Shown: positions 48,756 to 57,625 of the stretch, in pieces
Position numbering within the stretch: the stretch's first letter is position 1
Layout: each line of letters starts with the position of its first letter
DNA from: JAEMQF01 sp963791595
GTDB taxonomy: Bacteria > Pseudomonadota > Gammaproteobacteria > Burkholderiales > Burkholderiaceae_C
Assembly: GCA_963791595.1 (NCBI GenBank)
Contig: CAWBTF010000035.1
Location: 124,001-188,000, forward strand
DNA: 64,000 nucleotides
Reading direction: 5' to 3'
Made by a program: the position numbers and the translations under genes
Notes under the pieces: generated by a model
The model's input: only the letters and a program-made list of their open reading frames with translations
Told to the model about the DNA's origin: nothing
Database searches by the model: none

Positions 48756-50687
48756 AATCTCCACCTTCGAACCGAGCTCGACGACTCGGTTCGCCGGCAG
48801 ATTCAGAAAGTCAGCCGCCGCAGCGGCATTGCGGTGCATGCTCGCGAACAGCTTCTCGCGCCACACCGCCATGCCGGCGCCGAAAGTCGGAATCACGATG
48901 TCGCGCGACAGGAAGTACGAGGTGTCCATCTCCTCGACAGCGCAGCCCCGCTCGCGCAGCATCGACAGCGCCTCGGGCACGTCGGGCTCGTTCTTGAAGC
49001 CGAAGTTGAGCGTCACCTGCCAGCAGTTGTGGCCCAGGCTCTCGATCGCGCTGCGCTTGTCGAATCCGATCCATGGCACTTCGTGGTGCACGACCGTGAC
49101 AAACAGGTTGGTTTCGTGCAGCACCTTGTTGTGCTTGAGGTTGTGCAGCAAGGCGTTGGGTGTCAGGCCCTGTTCGCTGACCAGGAACACCGCAGTGCCG
49201 GAGACGCGCAGCGGCGGGTTCGTGAACACCGATTCGAGGAACGACGGCAGGTCGATGGCTTCGTCGCGCATCCGGTTCGCAACCAGGCTGCGCCCCTGTT
49301 TCCAGGTCATCATCACCATGAACATGACTGCGCCGATGACGAGCGGGAACCAGCCACCATCGAGCACCTTGACGATGTTGGCGCTGAAATAAACGATGTC
49401 GACGACGAAGAAGAAACCGGTCGCGGCGAAACACAGCGCCCAGGGGTATTTCCAGCCGTAGCGGATGACGAAGAAAGTCATGATCGTCGTGATCAACATG
49501 TCGATCGTCACCGTGATGCCGTAGGCCGCAGCCAGCCGGCCGCTCGATCCGAACATCACCACCGCGAGCACGATGCAGGCGTACAAGCTCCAGTTGACGA
49601 AGGGCACGTAGATCTGCCCAGTCTCCTTCACCGAGGTGTGCAGGATCCGCAGCCGCGGCAGGTAGCCGAGCTGAATGGCCTGCTTGGTCACGGAGAATGC
49701 CGCCGAAATCAACGCCTGCGAAGCGATCACCGCGGCGCAGGTGGCCAGCGCGATCAACGGGTACAGCGCCCAGTCGGGTGCCATCTTGTAGAACGGATTG
49801 ATCGCGTTTTCAGGAGAGTCGAGCAGCATCGCGCCCTGGCCGAAGTAGTTCAGCAGCAGCGCGGGCATGACGAGCGTGAACCAGGCCGTGCGGATCGGCT
49901 TCTTGCCGAAGTGGCCCATGTCGGCATAGAGCGCTTCCGCCCCGGTCACGCACAAGACCACGAAGCCGAGCGCGACGAAGGCCACTCCCGGGTGCTGCAC
50001 CATGAACAGCAGCGCGTAGTGCGGGCTGAGCGCCGCCATCACGCTGGGATTGCGCGCGATGTGCACCGCGCCCATCGCCCCGATCACGATGAACCACAGT
50101 ACCGTGACGGGTCCGAAGAACCTGCCGATGCCGCCGGTGCCGTGGCGCTGCACGATGAACAGCAGCGTCAACACTGCCAGCGATACCGGGACCACGAAAT
50201 CATGCAGGCCCGGCGCGGCGACCTCCAGGCCTTCGATCGCCCCGAGCACGGACACCGCCGGGGTGATGACACCATCGCCGAAAAAAATGGCAGTGCCGAA
50301 GATGCCCAGCGTGAGCAGCGCGCGGCGCAAGCGAGGGCGCTCCTTCACGGCCTGCGAGGCGAGTGCCAGCATCGCGATCAAGCCGCCTTCGCCGTGGTTG
50401 TCGGCGCGCAGGATCAGCAGCACGTACTTGACGGAGACGATCACCGTCAAGGTCCAGAACAACAGCGACAGCACGCCGTGGATGTTGTCCGCGGTCAACG
50501 GCACATGGTGCGGGCCGAAGACCTCTTTCAGCGCATACAGCGGGCTGGTGCCAATGTCGCCATACACGACACCGATGGCGCCCAGGGTCAGGGCCGCGAG
50601 ACTGGACGAAGGGGACTGGGGTTTCAAAGCGGTTCCGGCCGCGTGGGCGGCCGGGTCAGATGCGCGAAGCGCGCCATTGTGCGTCAA
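48753..50687 (-). CDS. kup: Low-affinity potassium/proton symporter Kup
   Basis: A 644-residue inner-membrane protein. ALGVVYGDIGTSPLYAL-like opening (GAIGVVYGDIGTSPLYALKE in part), 12 hydrophobic helices to about residue 445, then a cytoplasmic domain. QRHGTGGIGRFFGPV and DMGHFGKKPIRTAW are Kup signatures. Imports K+ with H+. Its 3' end forms part of the inverted repeat. It follows gshA by about 50 bp on the same strand. Confidence 0.97.
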   Translation of the reverse strand: MTHNGALRASDPAAHAAGTALKPQSPSSSLAALTLGAIGVVYGDIGTSPLYALKEVFGPHHVPLTADNIHGVLSLLFWTLTVIVSVKYVLLILRADNHGEGGLIAMLALASQAVKERPRLRRALLTLGIFGTAIFFGDGVITPAVSVLGAIEGLEVAAPGLHDFVVPVSLAVLTLLFIVQRHGTGGIGRFFGPVTVLWFIVIGAMGAVHIARNPSVMAALSPHYALLFMVQHPGVAFVALGFVVLCVTGAEALYADMGHFGKKPIRTAWFTLVMPALLLNYFGQGAMLLDSPENAINPFYKMAPDWALYPLIALATCAAVIASQALISAAFSVTKQAIQLGYLPRLRILHTSVKETGQIYVPFVNWSLYACIVLAVVMFGSSGRLAAAYGITVTIDMLITTIMTFFVIRYGWKYPWALCFAATGFFFVVDIVYFSANIVKVLDGGWFPLVIGAVMFMVMMTWKQGRSLVANRMRDEAIDLPSFLESVFTNPPLRVSGTAVFLVSEQGLTPNALLHNLKHNKVLHETNLFVTVVHHEVPWIGFDKRSAIESLGHNCWQVTLNFGFKNEPDVPEALSMLRERGCAVEEMDTSYFLSRDIVIPTFGAGMAVWREKLFASMHRNAAAAADFLNLPANRVVELGSKVEI

Positions 50688-50737
50688 TCGTGGCGCCCGC
50701 GTCCGGGCAACACGAAGCAGCGGAATCGGCGCCGGGG

Positions 50738-52033
50738 CTATTCGTAGACTTCGGCGTTCGGGTCGGTCGCTTCGAGTTCGTAGCTGGCCGCGACCATCGC
50801 CAAGCGAGCGATCACGCCATACATGTAAAAGCGATTGGGCGCGCTGACCCCGGGCTTCGCGCCCGGCTTGGGCATCTGGTTCGACTCTGCAAACGCGAGC
50901 GGAACGAAGCTCGCGCCGGGCGCATTCAGGTTTTCATCGATGCCGCGCTGCGCGTTGACGCGGTAAAAGCCGCCCACCACGTAGCGGTCGATCATGTACA
51001 CCACCGGCTCGGCGACAGCGTCGTTGACGCGTTCGTAGGTCGGCACTCCCTCTTGCAGGATGACTTCGCTGACCTCCTGCCCGTCTTTGATGACGCCCAT
51101 CTTGTTGCGCGTGCGGCTGTTCAGGTTGAGCAAGTCTTTCGGGTCGCGCACCGTCATGATTCCCATGCCGTAGGTGCCGGCGTCGGCCTTGACGATGACG
51201 AAGGGCTTTTCCTGAATGCCGTACTCCTTGTACTTGCGGCGGATCTTCGTCAGCAGCGCGTCGGCGTTCGTGCTCAGGCATTCGGCGCCGCTGCCGTCGC
51301 TGAAATTCACTTCGCCGCAGCGCGCGAACATCGGGTTGATGAGCCACGGGTCCATGCCGAGCAGCTTGGCAAACTTCTTCGCGATCTCTTCATAGGCCGC
51401 GAAGTGCTTCGTCTTGCGCCGCACCGCCCAGCCGGCGTGCAGCGGCGGCAACACGTACTGTTCATGCAGGTTCGACAGCACCCGCGGCAGACCGGCCGAG
51501 AGATCGTTGTTGAGCAGGATCGTGCAAGGGTCGAAGCCCTTCAGGCCCAGGCGCCCGCGCGTGCGCACCAGCGGTTCGAGCGTCAGGCTGGTGCCGTCGG
51601 GCAGTGCGATTTCGGTCGGCTTCTTGATGTCTTCATCCAGAGTTCCGAGGCGCACGTTGAGCCCGGCCTGATGGAAGATCTGCATCAGCCGCGCCACATT
51701 GGCCAAGTAGAACGTGTTGCGCGAATGTTTCTCCGGGATCAGCAGCAGGTTCTTCGCTTCGGGGCAGATCTTCTCGATCGCGGCCATCGCGGCCTGGACC
51801 GCCAGCGGCAGCATCTCGGCCGTCAGGTTGTTGAAGCCGCCCGGGAACAGGTTCGTATCCACCGGCGCGAGCTTGAAGCCGGCATTGCGCACGTCCACCG
51901 AGGTGTAGAAAGGGGGAGTGTGTTCCATCCACTCGAGCCGGAACCAGCGCTCGATCGCCGGCAGAGACTCGAGGATGCGCTGTTCGAGTTCGTTGATCGG
52001 GCCGGTGAGTGCGGTGACGAGATGCGGAACCAT
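50738..52033 (-). CDS. gshA: Glutamate-cysteine ligase, betaproteobacterial/Acidithiobacillus type
   Basis: First enzyme of glutathione synthesis. A 431-residue protein unlike E. coli GshA but matching the separate proteobacterial type: PPFYTSVDVRNAGFKLAPVD, NLFPGGFNNL, LIPEKHSRNTFYLANV, IVKADAGTYGMGIMTV and the tail LEATDPNAEVYE. Lies downstream of amt with a hairpin between them, and upstream of kup. Confidence 0.95.
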   Translation of the reverse strand: MVPHLVTALTGPINELEQRILESLPAIERWFRLEWMEHTPPFYTSVDVRNAGFKLAPVDTNLFPGGFNNLTAEMLPLAVQAAMAAIEKICPEAKNLLLIPEKHSRNTFYLANVARLMQIFHQAGLNVRLGTLDEDIKKPTEIALPDGTSLTLEPLVRTRGRLGLKGFDPCTILLNNDLSAGLPRVLSNLHEQYVLPPLHAGWAVRRKTKHFAAYEEIAKKFAKLLGMDPWLINPMFARCGEVNFSDGSGAECLSTNADALLTKIRRKYKEYGIQEKPFVIVKADAGTYGMGIMTVRDPKDLLNLNSRTRNKMGVIKDGQEVSEVILQEGVPTYERVNDAVAEPVVYMIDRYVVGGFYRVNAQRGIDENLNAPGASFVPLAFAESNQMPKPGAKPGVSAPNRFYMYGVIARLAMVAASYELEATDPNAEVYE

Positions 52034-52143
52034 GGCATGCGGCCCGATGGGCTGGAGCAGGCGAAGATTCTAGGCATCTGGGGCCGTTCGGCCTTGGAGC
52101 AAGGGTTGGGTTGCCTGCCTCGAGAAGCGCTATGCATGCGTGA

Positions 52144-52168
52144 CAAGGGCCACGCAATGTGGCCCTTG
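52144..52168 (-). terminator. Hairpin between amt and gshA
   Basis: CAAGGGCCAC (52144-52153), loop of five, GTGGCCCTTG (52159-52168): a perfect 10-bp stem 55 bp after the amt stop on the transcribed minus strand. No long U-run follows, so termination may be partial. Confidence 0.6.
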
Positions 52169-52222
52169 CCTCGCGCGGATGCGCGATCACACGCCATGGA
52201 CCCGAAGGCCCAAGCGACCGAT

Positions 52223-53707
52223 TCAGTTGTGGTACGCGGTCTCGCCGTGCGACGAGATGTCCAGACCTTCGCGTTCTTCGTCTTCGGCCACCCGCAGCCC
52301 GACCACCATGTCGACGATCTTGTAGGCGACGAGGGAAACGACCCCGGACCACACCACGGTCAGCAGCACCGCCTTCAATTGAATCCACACCTGCCCGGCG
52401 ATCTCGCTGTTGCCCATGGTCGCCGTAACCCAATCGGTCACGATGCCGGGGCCACCCAACGCCTGATTGTTGAACACGCCGGTGAGCAGCGCGCCGACGA
52501 TACCGCCGACGCCGTGCACGCCGAACACGTCGAGCGAATCGTCGGCACGCAGCATCTTCTTCAGGGCATTCACGCCCCACAGACAGGCAAAACCGGCGGC
52601 GAAGCCGATCACGATCGCGCCCATCAGCCCGACGTTGCCACAAGCCGGCGTGATCGCGACCAGCCCTGCCACCGCGCCGGAGCAGGCGCCGAGCATCGAC
52701 GCCTTGCCCTTGGCCAGCGTTTCGCCGATGCACCAGGCGAGCACCGCCGCGGCTGTGGCCGAGAAGGTGTTGACGAACGCGAGCACGGCCGAGTTGCCCG
52801 CTTCGAGTGCCGAGCCGGCGTTGAAGCCGAACCAACCGACCCACAACATCGCGGCACCGACCATCGTCAGCGTCAGCGAGTGCGGCGTGAAAGCCTCCTT
52901 GCCGTAGCCGACGCGTTTGCCGACCACATAGGCACCCACGAGGCCGGCCATCGCCGCGTTGATGTGCACGACGGTGCCTCCGGCGAAGTCAAGCGCACCC
53001 ATTTGCCAAAGGTAGCCGGCCTTCCCGTTCATTTGCTCGACCACTTCCTTGCTGGTATAGGCATCCGGCCCCATCCAGTACCACACCATGTGCGCGATCG
53101 GCGCGTAGCTGAACGTGAACCACAGCGCCATGAAGAGCAGCACGGCCGAGAACTTCATGCGCTCGGCGAACGCACCGACGATCAGGCAGCAGGTGATCGC
53201 CGCAAAGGTTGCCTGGAACGCGAAGAACAGCAACTCCGGCAATACGACGCCCTTGCTGAACGTCGCTGCCATCGCGAATTCGCCCTTCACCGGATCGAAC
53301 ATGCCCTTCATGAACAGTCGATCGAAGCCGCCGAAGAAGGCATTGCCCTCGGTGAACGCCAGGCTGTAGCCGTACAGGCACCACAACACGACGATCATCG
53401 AGAACGTGACGAAGACCTGCATCAGCACCGACAGCATGTTCTTGCTGCGCACCAGACCGCCGTAGAACAGCGCCAGGCCGGGAATCGCCATCATGATGAC
53501 GAAGGCGGTGGCGACGATCATCCAGGCCACGTCGCCCTTGTTGGGAACAGGCGCCGGCGCGGCGGCTGCGGTGGGAGCGGCTGCCGCGGCGGGTGCCGCA
53601 GCGGCCGTTGCTGCGGGTGCCGAGGCCGGCGCGTCGGCGGCAAGTGCGGCGCCGGCCAAGCCCAATCCGGCCAGCCCCAACGCCAGGATGGCAATGAGTT
53701 TCTTCAT
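52223..53707 (-). CDS. amtB: Ammonium transporter AmtB
   Basis: Inner-membrane ammonia channel of 494 residues. A signal peptide (ILALGLAGLGLAGAALA) and a 30-residue Ala/Pro linker precede 11 hydrophobic helices. The twin histidines lie in GGTVVHINAAMAGL and DVFGVHGVGGIVGALLTG. FGAFAERMK-like GAFAERMKFSAVL and WVGWFGFNAGSAL are conserved. It follows glnK, whose product blocks the channel when nitrogen is ample. Probably transcribed from the sigma-54 promoter before the porin gene. Confidence 0.97.
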   Translation of the reverse strand: MKKLIAILALGLAGLGLAGAALAADAPASAPAATAAAAPAAAAAPTAAAAPAPVPNKGDVAWMIVATAFVIMMAIPGLALFYGGLVRSKNMLSVLMQVFVTFSMIVVLWCLYGYSLAFTEGNAFFGGFDRLFMKGMFDPVKGEFAMAATFSKGVVLPELLFFAFQATFAAITCCLIVGAFAERMKFSAVLLFMALWFTFSYAPIAHMVWYWMGPDAYTSKEVVEQMNGKAGYLWQMGALDFAGGTVVHINAAMAGLVGAYVVGKRVGYGKEAFTPHSLTLTMVGAAMLWVGWFGFNAGSALEAGNSAVLAFVNTFSATAAAVLAWCIGETLAKGKASMLGACSGAVAGLVAITPACGNVGLMGAIVIGFAAGFACLWGVNALKKMLRADDSLDVFGVHGVGGIVGALLTGVFNNQALGGPGIVTDWVTATMGNSEIAGQVWIQLKAVLLTVVWSGVVSLVAYKIVDMVVGLRVAEDEEREGLDISSHGETAYHN

Positions 53708-53728
53708 GGTTGTCTCGTTTCGTGATTG

Positions 53729-54067
53729 TTAGAGCGCGTCCTTGCCGGTCTCGCCGGTGCGGATGCGAACCACCTGCTCCAGCGTCGAGACGAAAATCTT
53801 TCCGTCGCCGATCTTTCCCGTGCGCGCAGCGGTCTCGATTGCTTCGATGACACGGTCGACCACGGCATCATCGACGGCGGCTTCGATCTTCACTTTCGGC
53901 AGGAAGTCGACCACGTACTCGGCACCGCGGTAGAGCTCGGTGTGCCCCTTCTGACGCCCGAAACCCTTTACTTCGGTCACGGTCACACCCTGCACGCCGA
54001 TGTTGCTCAGCGCTTCGCGAACTTCGTCAAGCTTGAACGGCTTGACGATGGCAGTCACCATTTTCAT
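53729..54067 (-). CDS. glnK: PII nitrogen regulatory protein GlnK
   Basis: A 112-residue PII protein. The T-loop GFGRQKGHTELYRGAEYVV carries Tyr51, the uridylylation site of GlnD. B-loop TGKIGDGKIFV and C-loop VRIRTGE are intact. Adjacent to amtB, it is of the GlnK kind. Ten bases from the porin gene, so in one operon. Confidence 0.97.
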   Translation of the reverse strand: MKMVTAIVKPFKLDEVREALSNIGVQGVTVTEVKGFGRQKGHTELYRGAEYVVDFLPKVKIEAAVDDAVVDRVIEAIETAARTGKIGDGKIFVSTLEQVVRIRTGETGKDAL

Positions 54068-54077
54068 CGTCGCCTCC

Positions 54078-54872
54078 TTAAAAGGTCTTGCCTAGTGAAA
54101 TGACGCCGCTGGACTTGCCGGCCGCCTTGGTAAAGCCCGATTCGGCGGTGCGGAACAGATCCTTCTCGCTGGTACCGACGATTGCCGCACCAAGCAGCCA
54201 GCCGCTGAGGTCCTTGGTAACGCCGATCTTGTAGTCGGAGACCGTGTCCTTGTTGGCGAAGGTCAACCCGTTGGCAAAGGCTGTCTTGCCTTCGTTGATC
54301 TTCTGGTAGCCGTAATGCCCCGACACGCCCCAGCCGTCGCCCAGGTCGAAGGTGGCGCTGAGGTCGAGGTACCAGGAACCCTTGGTATCGATATTGGTCG
54401 GGCTGGTCGGAGGCTCGCCGAGCGCGAAGAACTTGGTTGTCGCGTAGTACCACTTGGCCGACACCGGACCGTACGAAGCGCCAACATAGAGTTCCCCGTT
54501 GTCGATCTTTGTCGAGCCAAGCGCGCCGGTCTTCGGGTAGTAGTAGTAGAGGTAACCCAGGTCGTAGCCGATGTCGCCAATGCTTCCTTTGTAGCCGCCG
54601 TAGAAGTCCATCTCGAGGCTGGCCCCGTTGTACAGGCCCTGCTCGACGTTCGAGTTCCAGTTGCCAAGGTAGAAGCCAGAGGCGTGCGCGACGTCGAAGC
54701 CGCCCTGGAACGCCGGTCCAAAGCCGGTCTGCGTAAAGCCGCGGAAACGGTAGTCGCTGTACAACCCGGCATTGCCTGTGATCGTCCAGTCCGATTTGGC
54801 AGGGGTTTGCGCGAATGCCGGCAATGTGCAAGCGGCGAAAGTGACGAGGACAATGGTCTTGTTCAAGTTCAT
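54078..54872 (-). CDS. TorF-family putative porin
   Basis: A 264-residue outer-membrane protein with signal IVLVTFAACTLPAFAQ and many aromatic-rich beta strands (NAGLYSDYRFRGFTQTGFGPA, YLYYYYPKTG). The opening matches the TorF-like family often placed before glnK-amtB in betaproteobacteria. It may pass ammonium or organic nitrogen across the outer membrane; this is inferred from context. GGAG precedes the start by eight bases. Confidence 0.9.
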   Translation of the reverse strand: MNLNKTIVLVTFAACTLPAFAQTPAKSDWTITGNAGLYSDYRFRGFTQTGFGPAFQGGFDVAHASGFYLGNWNSNVEQGLYNGASLEMDFYGGYKGSIGDIGYDLGYLYYYYPKTGALGSTKIDNGELYVGASYGPVSAKWYYATTKFFALGEPPTSPTNIDTKGSWYLDLSATFDLGDGWGVSGHYGYQKINEGKTAFANGLTFANKDTVSDYKIGVTKDLSGWLLGAAIVGTSEKDLFRTAESGFTKAAGKSSGVISLGKTF

Positions 54873-54920
54873 GCTTCAGTCTCCGGGAAGTGATTGGTCA
54901 GAAAGGGAACAGGCCTGTAT

Positions 54921-54936
54921 CGCAGCTTCCGTGCCA
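54921..54936 (-). promoter_or_regulatory. Sigma-54 promoter of torF-glnK-amtB
   Basis: On the minus strand TGGCACGGAAGCTGCG has the invariant GG and GC separated by ten bases and matches the -24/-12 consensus TGGCACGnnnnTTGCw at all but two positions. Transcription would start near 54911, giving a 39-base leader. Confidence 0.85.
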
Positions 54937-54997
54937 GGCGGCCGGCAGGCCACCGCGCCCCTCGGCTGCGCATACCGACGCTCGTCGGCTTTGCCAC

Positions 54998-55042
54998 TGC
55001 ACCATCTTGGTTCCGCCCTCAGCATTGCGCCAGATTGGTGCA
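54998..55042 (-). promoter_or_regulatory. Two NtrC-like enhancer sites
   Basis: TGCACCATCTTGGTTCC (54998-55014) and TGCGCCAGATTGGTGCA (55026-55042) match the NtrC palindrome TGCACYnnnnnGGTGCA, the second with one mismatch. Their centres are 28 bp apart, on one face of the helix, and lie about 95 and 123 bp upstream of the predicted sigma-54 start. This is the classic NtrC layout. Confidence 0.78.
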
Positions 55043-55157
55043 GCATGCATCGGTCACTGCGCGCCCGCCACGGGCACAATTCGCGCCAACCCACCCTCAC
55101 GACCGCAGCATCGCCCCCGATTGCCGGTTCCGGAGCGCACCACGCCGAAAGCCTCTG

Positions 55158-56672
55158 ATGTCCCTCGCCGTCGTCCACAGCCGCTCGCTCGATGGTCTGC
55201 AGGCGCCCCAGGTCAAGGTGGAAGTGCACCTCGCCAACGGCCTGCCGAGTTTCACCCTCGTCGGCCTGGCCGACACTGAAGTCAAGGAGTCGCGCGAACG
55301 GGTGCGTGCGGCGCTGCAAAACAGCGGGCTCGAGTTTCCGCACAACAAGCGCATCACGGTGAATCTGGCGCCGGCCGAATTGCCGAAGGAGTCCGGGCGT
55401 TTCGACTTGCCGATCGCGCTGGGCATCCTCGCGGCAAGCGGTCAGATCGATACGGCGCGCCTGGACCGCTTCGAGTTCGCGGGCGAGCTTTCGCTCTCGG
55501 GCGAACTTCAACCGGTGCGTGGTGCAATTGCATTGGCGCTGGGCCTGCGCAAACTGCGCACCGAGCGCGGCTTGGTATTGCCTCAGAAGAGCGCCGAGGA
55601 CTCGGCCTTGGTTGGGGGTGTGACCGTGTACGGCGCGCGCCACTTGCTCGACGTCGTGCGCTGGCTCGCGCCCAACACCAACGAGCAGCCGACCCCGGTG
55701 GTCGAGAACCCGACACCGGGCACCACCGCAGCTTATCCGGACTTGCGCGACGTGAAGGGCCAATCGGGAGCGAAACGCGCGCTGGAGGTCGCCGCCACGG
55801 GTGGACACAGCGTCTTGCTGATCGGCCCGCCGGGAACAGGCAAGTCAATGCTTGCGCAACGCTTTGCGGGCTTGTTGCCACCGCTGACGACTGACGAAGC
55901 GCTCGAATCGGCGGCGGTGCTGAGCCTGACGCGCGAATTCAGCGCGCAGCGCTGGGGGCAACGTGTGTACCGGGCCCCGCATCACAGCTCTTCGTCGGTC
56001 GCGCTGGTGGGCGGCGGCTCGCCGCCCAGGCCTGGCGAGGTGTCACTGGCGCACCATGGCGTGCTGTTCCTCGATGAGCTTCCAGAGTTCGCGCGCACGG
56101 CTTTGGAGGCGCTGCGCGAGCCCCTGGAGACGGGTCGCATCTTGATCTCGCGCGCCGCGCGTCAGGCCGAGTTTCCGGCGCGGTTTCAACTCATCGCGGC
56201 GATGAATCCCTGCCCCTGTGGGCATTTGGGAAACCCGTTGCACTCGTGCCGATGCACGCCCGACGCGGTGATCCGCTATCAGGGCAAGCTCAGCGGTCCG
56301 CTGTTGGACCGAATCGACCTGCGGATCGAAGTGCCGGCGGTCTCGCCGCAGATCCTCGCTGCAACGTCCGACGGCGAGGCCAGCACCACGGTCGCGCAGC
56401 GCGTCGCCCTGGCCCGCCGCCTGGCGTTTGCGCGCCAGGCCCGCCCCAACAGCGAACTCGCGGGCGAGGCGCTCGATGAACATTGCAAGCTGGACGCCGG
56501 CGCGGCGACCTATCTTCAGAACGCGGCCAGGCGACTGGGGTGGTCGGCCCGCGGCTTCCACCGCATCTTGCGCATCGCGCGCAGCATCGCCGACTTGGCG
56601 CAACGCCCTGCCATCGCAACCGAGGACCTCGCGGAGGCGATTCAGTACCGGCGCATCCCCGCGTCAACGTAA
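55158..56672 (+). CDS. comM: YifB/ComM Mg-chelatase-like AAA+ ATPase
   Basis: A 504-residue protein: N-terminal Lon-protease-like domain (LPSFTLVGLADTEVKESRERV), AAA+ core with Walker A GPPGTGKS and FLDELPEF, and a four-cysteine cluster (CPCGHLGNPLHSCRC). ComM is a helicase promoting branch migration in natural transformation. Divergent from the ammonium operon; followed by a strong hairpin. Confidence 0.95.
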   Translation: MSLAVVHSRSLDGLQAPQVKVEVHLANGLPSFTLVGLADTEVKESRERVRAALQNSGLEFPHNKRITVNLAPAELPKESGRFDLPIALGILAASGQIDTARLDRFEFAGELSLSGELQPVRGAIALALGLRKLRTERGLVLPQKSAEDSALVGGVTVYGARHLLDVVRWLAPNTNEQPTPVVENPTPGTTAAYPDLRDVKGQSGAKRALEVAATGGHSVLLIGPPGTGKSMLAQRFAGLLPPLTTDEALESAAVLSLTREFSAQRWGQRVYRAPHHSSSSVALVGGGSPPRPGEVSLAHHGVLFLDELPEFARTALEALREPLETGRILISRAARQAEFPARFQLIAAMNPCPCGHLGNPLHSCRCTPDAVIRYQGKLSGPLLDRIDLRIEVPAVSPQILAATSDGEASTTVAQRVALARRLAFARQARPNSELAGEALDEHCKLDAGAATYLQNAARRLGWSARGFHRILRIARSIADLAQRPAIATEDLAEAIQYRRIPAST

Positions 56673-56674
56673 GA

Positions 56675-56711
56675 GCGCCCGGGCCAGCGAGCGACTCGCT
56701 GGCCCGGGCGC
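56675..56711. terminator. Perfect 17-bp hairpin, bidirectional terminator
   Basis: GCGCCCGGGCCAGCGAG (56675-56691), loop CGA, and its exact complement (56695-56711), between convergent comM and the glycine-zipper gene. No T-run on either side, so likely Rho-assisted or an RNA-stabilising end. Confidence 0.75.
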
Positions 56712-56729
56712 GGCGGATGTGGTGTGCCT

Positions 56730-57398
56730 TCAGGCCGCCGATTTCAGCGTGTCGCCGTGCACCTCGACGCGCGAACCGACCTTCGGTTCGGTCGCTTGCT
56801 CGATGATGCGCAGGCTCCCGTCGTCCAGACGAACCTTGACCTTGTAGACGGTTTCGCCGCGGGCACGCTTTTCGACTTCATGGCCGGCGAGTCCGCCGCC
56901 CACCGCACCGAGCACGGTCATGGCTTTGCGGCCATCACCACGGCCGACCTGGTTGCCGGCGACCGCGCCGAGCACACCGCCGGCGACGGCGCCGAGGCCG
57001 CTTCCTTCACCCTTGCGTTGAATCGCCTCCACCGATTCGACCACGCCGCAATAGCTGCAGACCGCCGCAACGCGAACCGGCTCAGCCGCCGGCTTGGCGG
57101 GCTTGGGAACGACCTTGGCGGGCTCCACCTTCGCGACACGGGTGGGCTCGGGCGCCGGGCGTGCAGCCTGAGGTGCGGCCTTCTTGGTCGGTGCTTCAGT
57201 GGCGGTCGGGGCCTTGGCCTGGACCGAGACCTCCGGCTTGGCGGCATTGAGCGGAACCATCTGAGGCTCCGGCGCGCTAGGCCGCATCACCATCGCGGCA
57301 GCGGCGGCGATCGACACCAAGGCGAGGCCACCTGCGGCGAACCACAGGACCGGGGGCTTGGACGGCGTTACTGCGCCAGGGGATGTTTCAGTACTCAT
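56730..57398 (-). CDS. Glycine-zipper 2TM domain protein
   Basis: A 222-residue protein with an N-terminal membrane anchor (VLWFAAGGLALVSIAAAAAM), a Pro/Ala/Lys-rich periplasmic linker (50-105), CSYCG, and a glycine-zipper segment LGAVAGGVLGAVAGNQVG plus LGAVGGGLAGHEVE, as in SlyB-like envelope proteins. The C-terminal 45 residues are strand-rich. Likely an envelope protein; role unknown. Confidence 0.88.
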   Translation of the reverse strand: MSTETSPGAVTPSKPPVLWFAAGGLALVSIAAAAAMVMRPSAPEPQMVPLNAAKPEVSVQAKAPTATEAPTKKAAPQAARPAPEPTRVAKVEPAKVVPKPAKPAAEPVRVAAVCSYCGVVESVEAIQRKGEGSGLGAVAGGVLGAVAGNQVGRGDGRKAMTVLGAVGGGLAGHEVEKRARGETVYKVKVRLDDGSLRIIEQATEPKVGSRVEVHGDTLKSAA

Positions 57399-57625
57399 GG
57401 GAGGGTTCCTTGAAAGTCTGATCCGAAGAATCGCCGCAACTGCGTCGCTGCTCTGGGCGACTGGGCGATTGAACGTGATGCTTCGACTGTTCGGTTGCCA
57501 ACCGCAGACTCGAGACGTAACCGAAGGTCAGGCCCAGGCGTTCCACCTCGAACCCGTACTTCGTGGCGGGAATCTTGCGAATTCGCGCAGGAGTTGTCGG
57601 CTGCACGCCCGCGCAGGGGGAGGGA

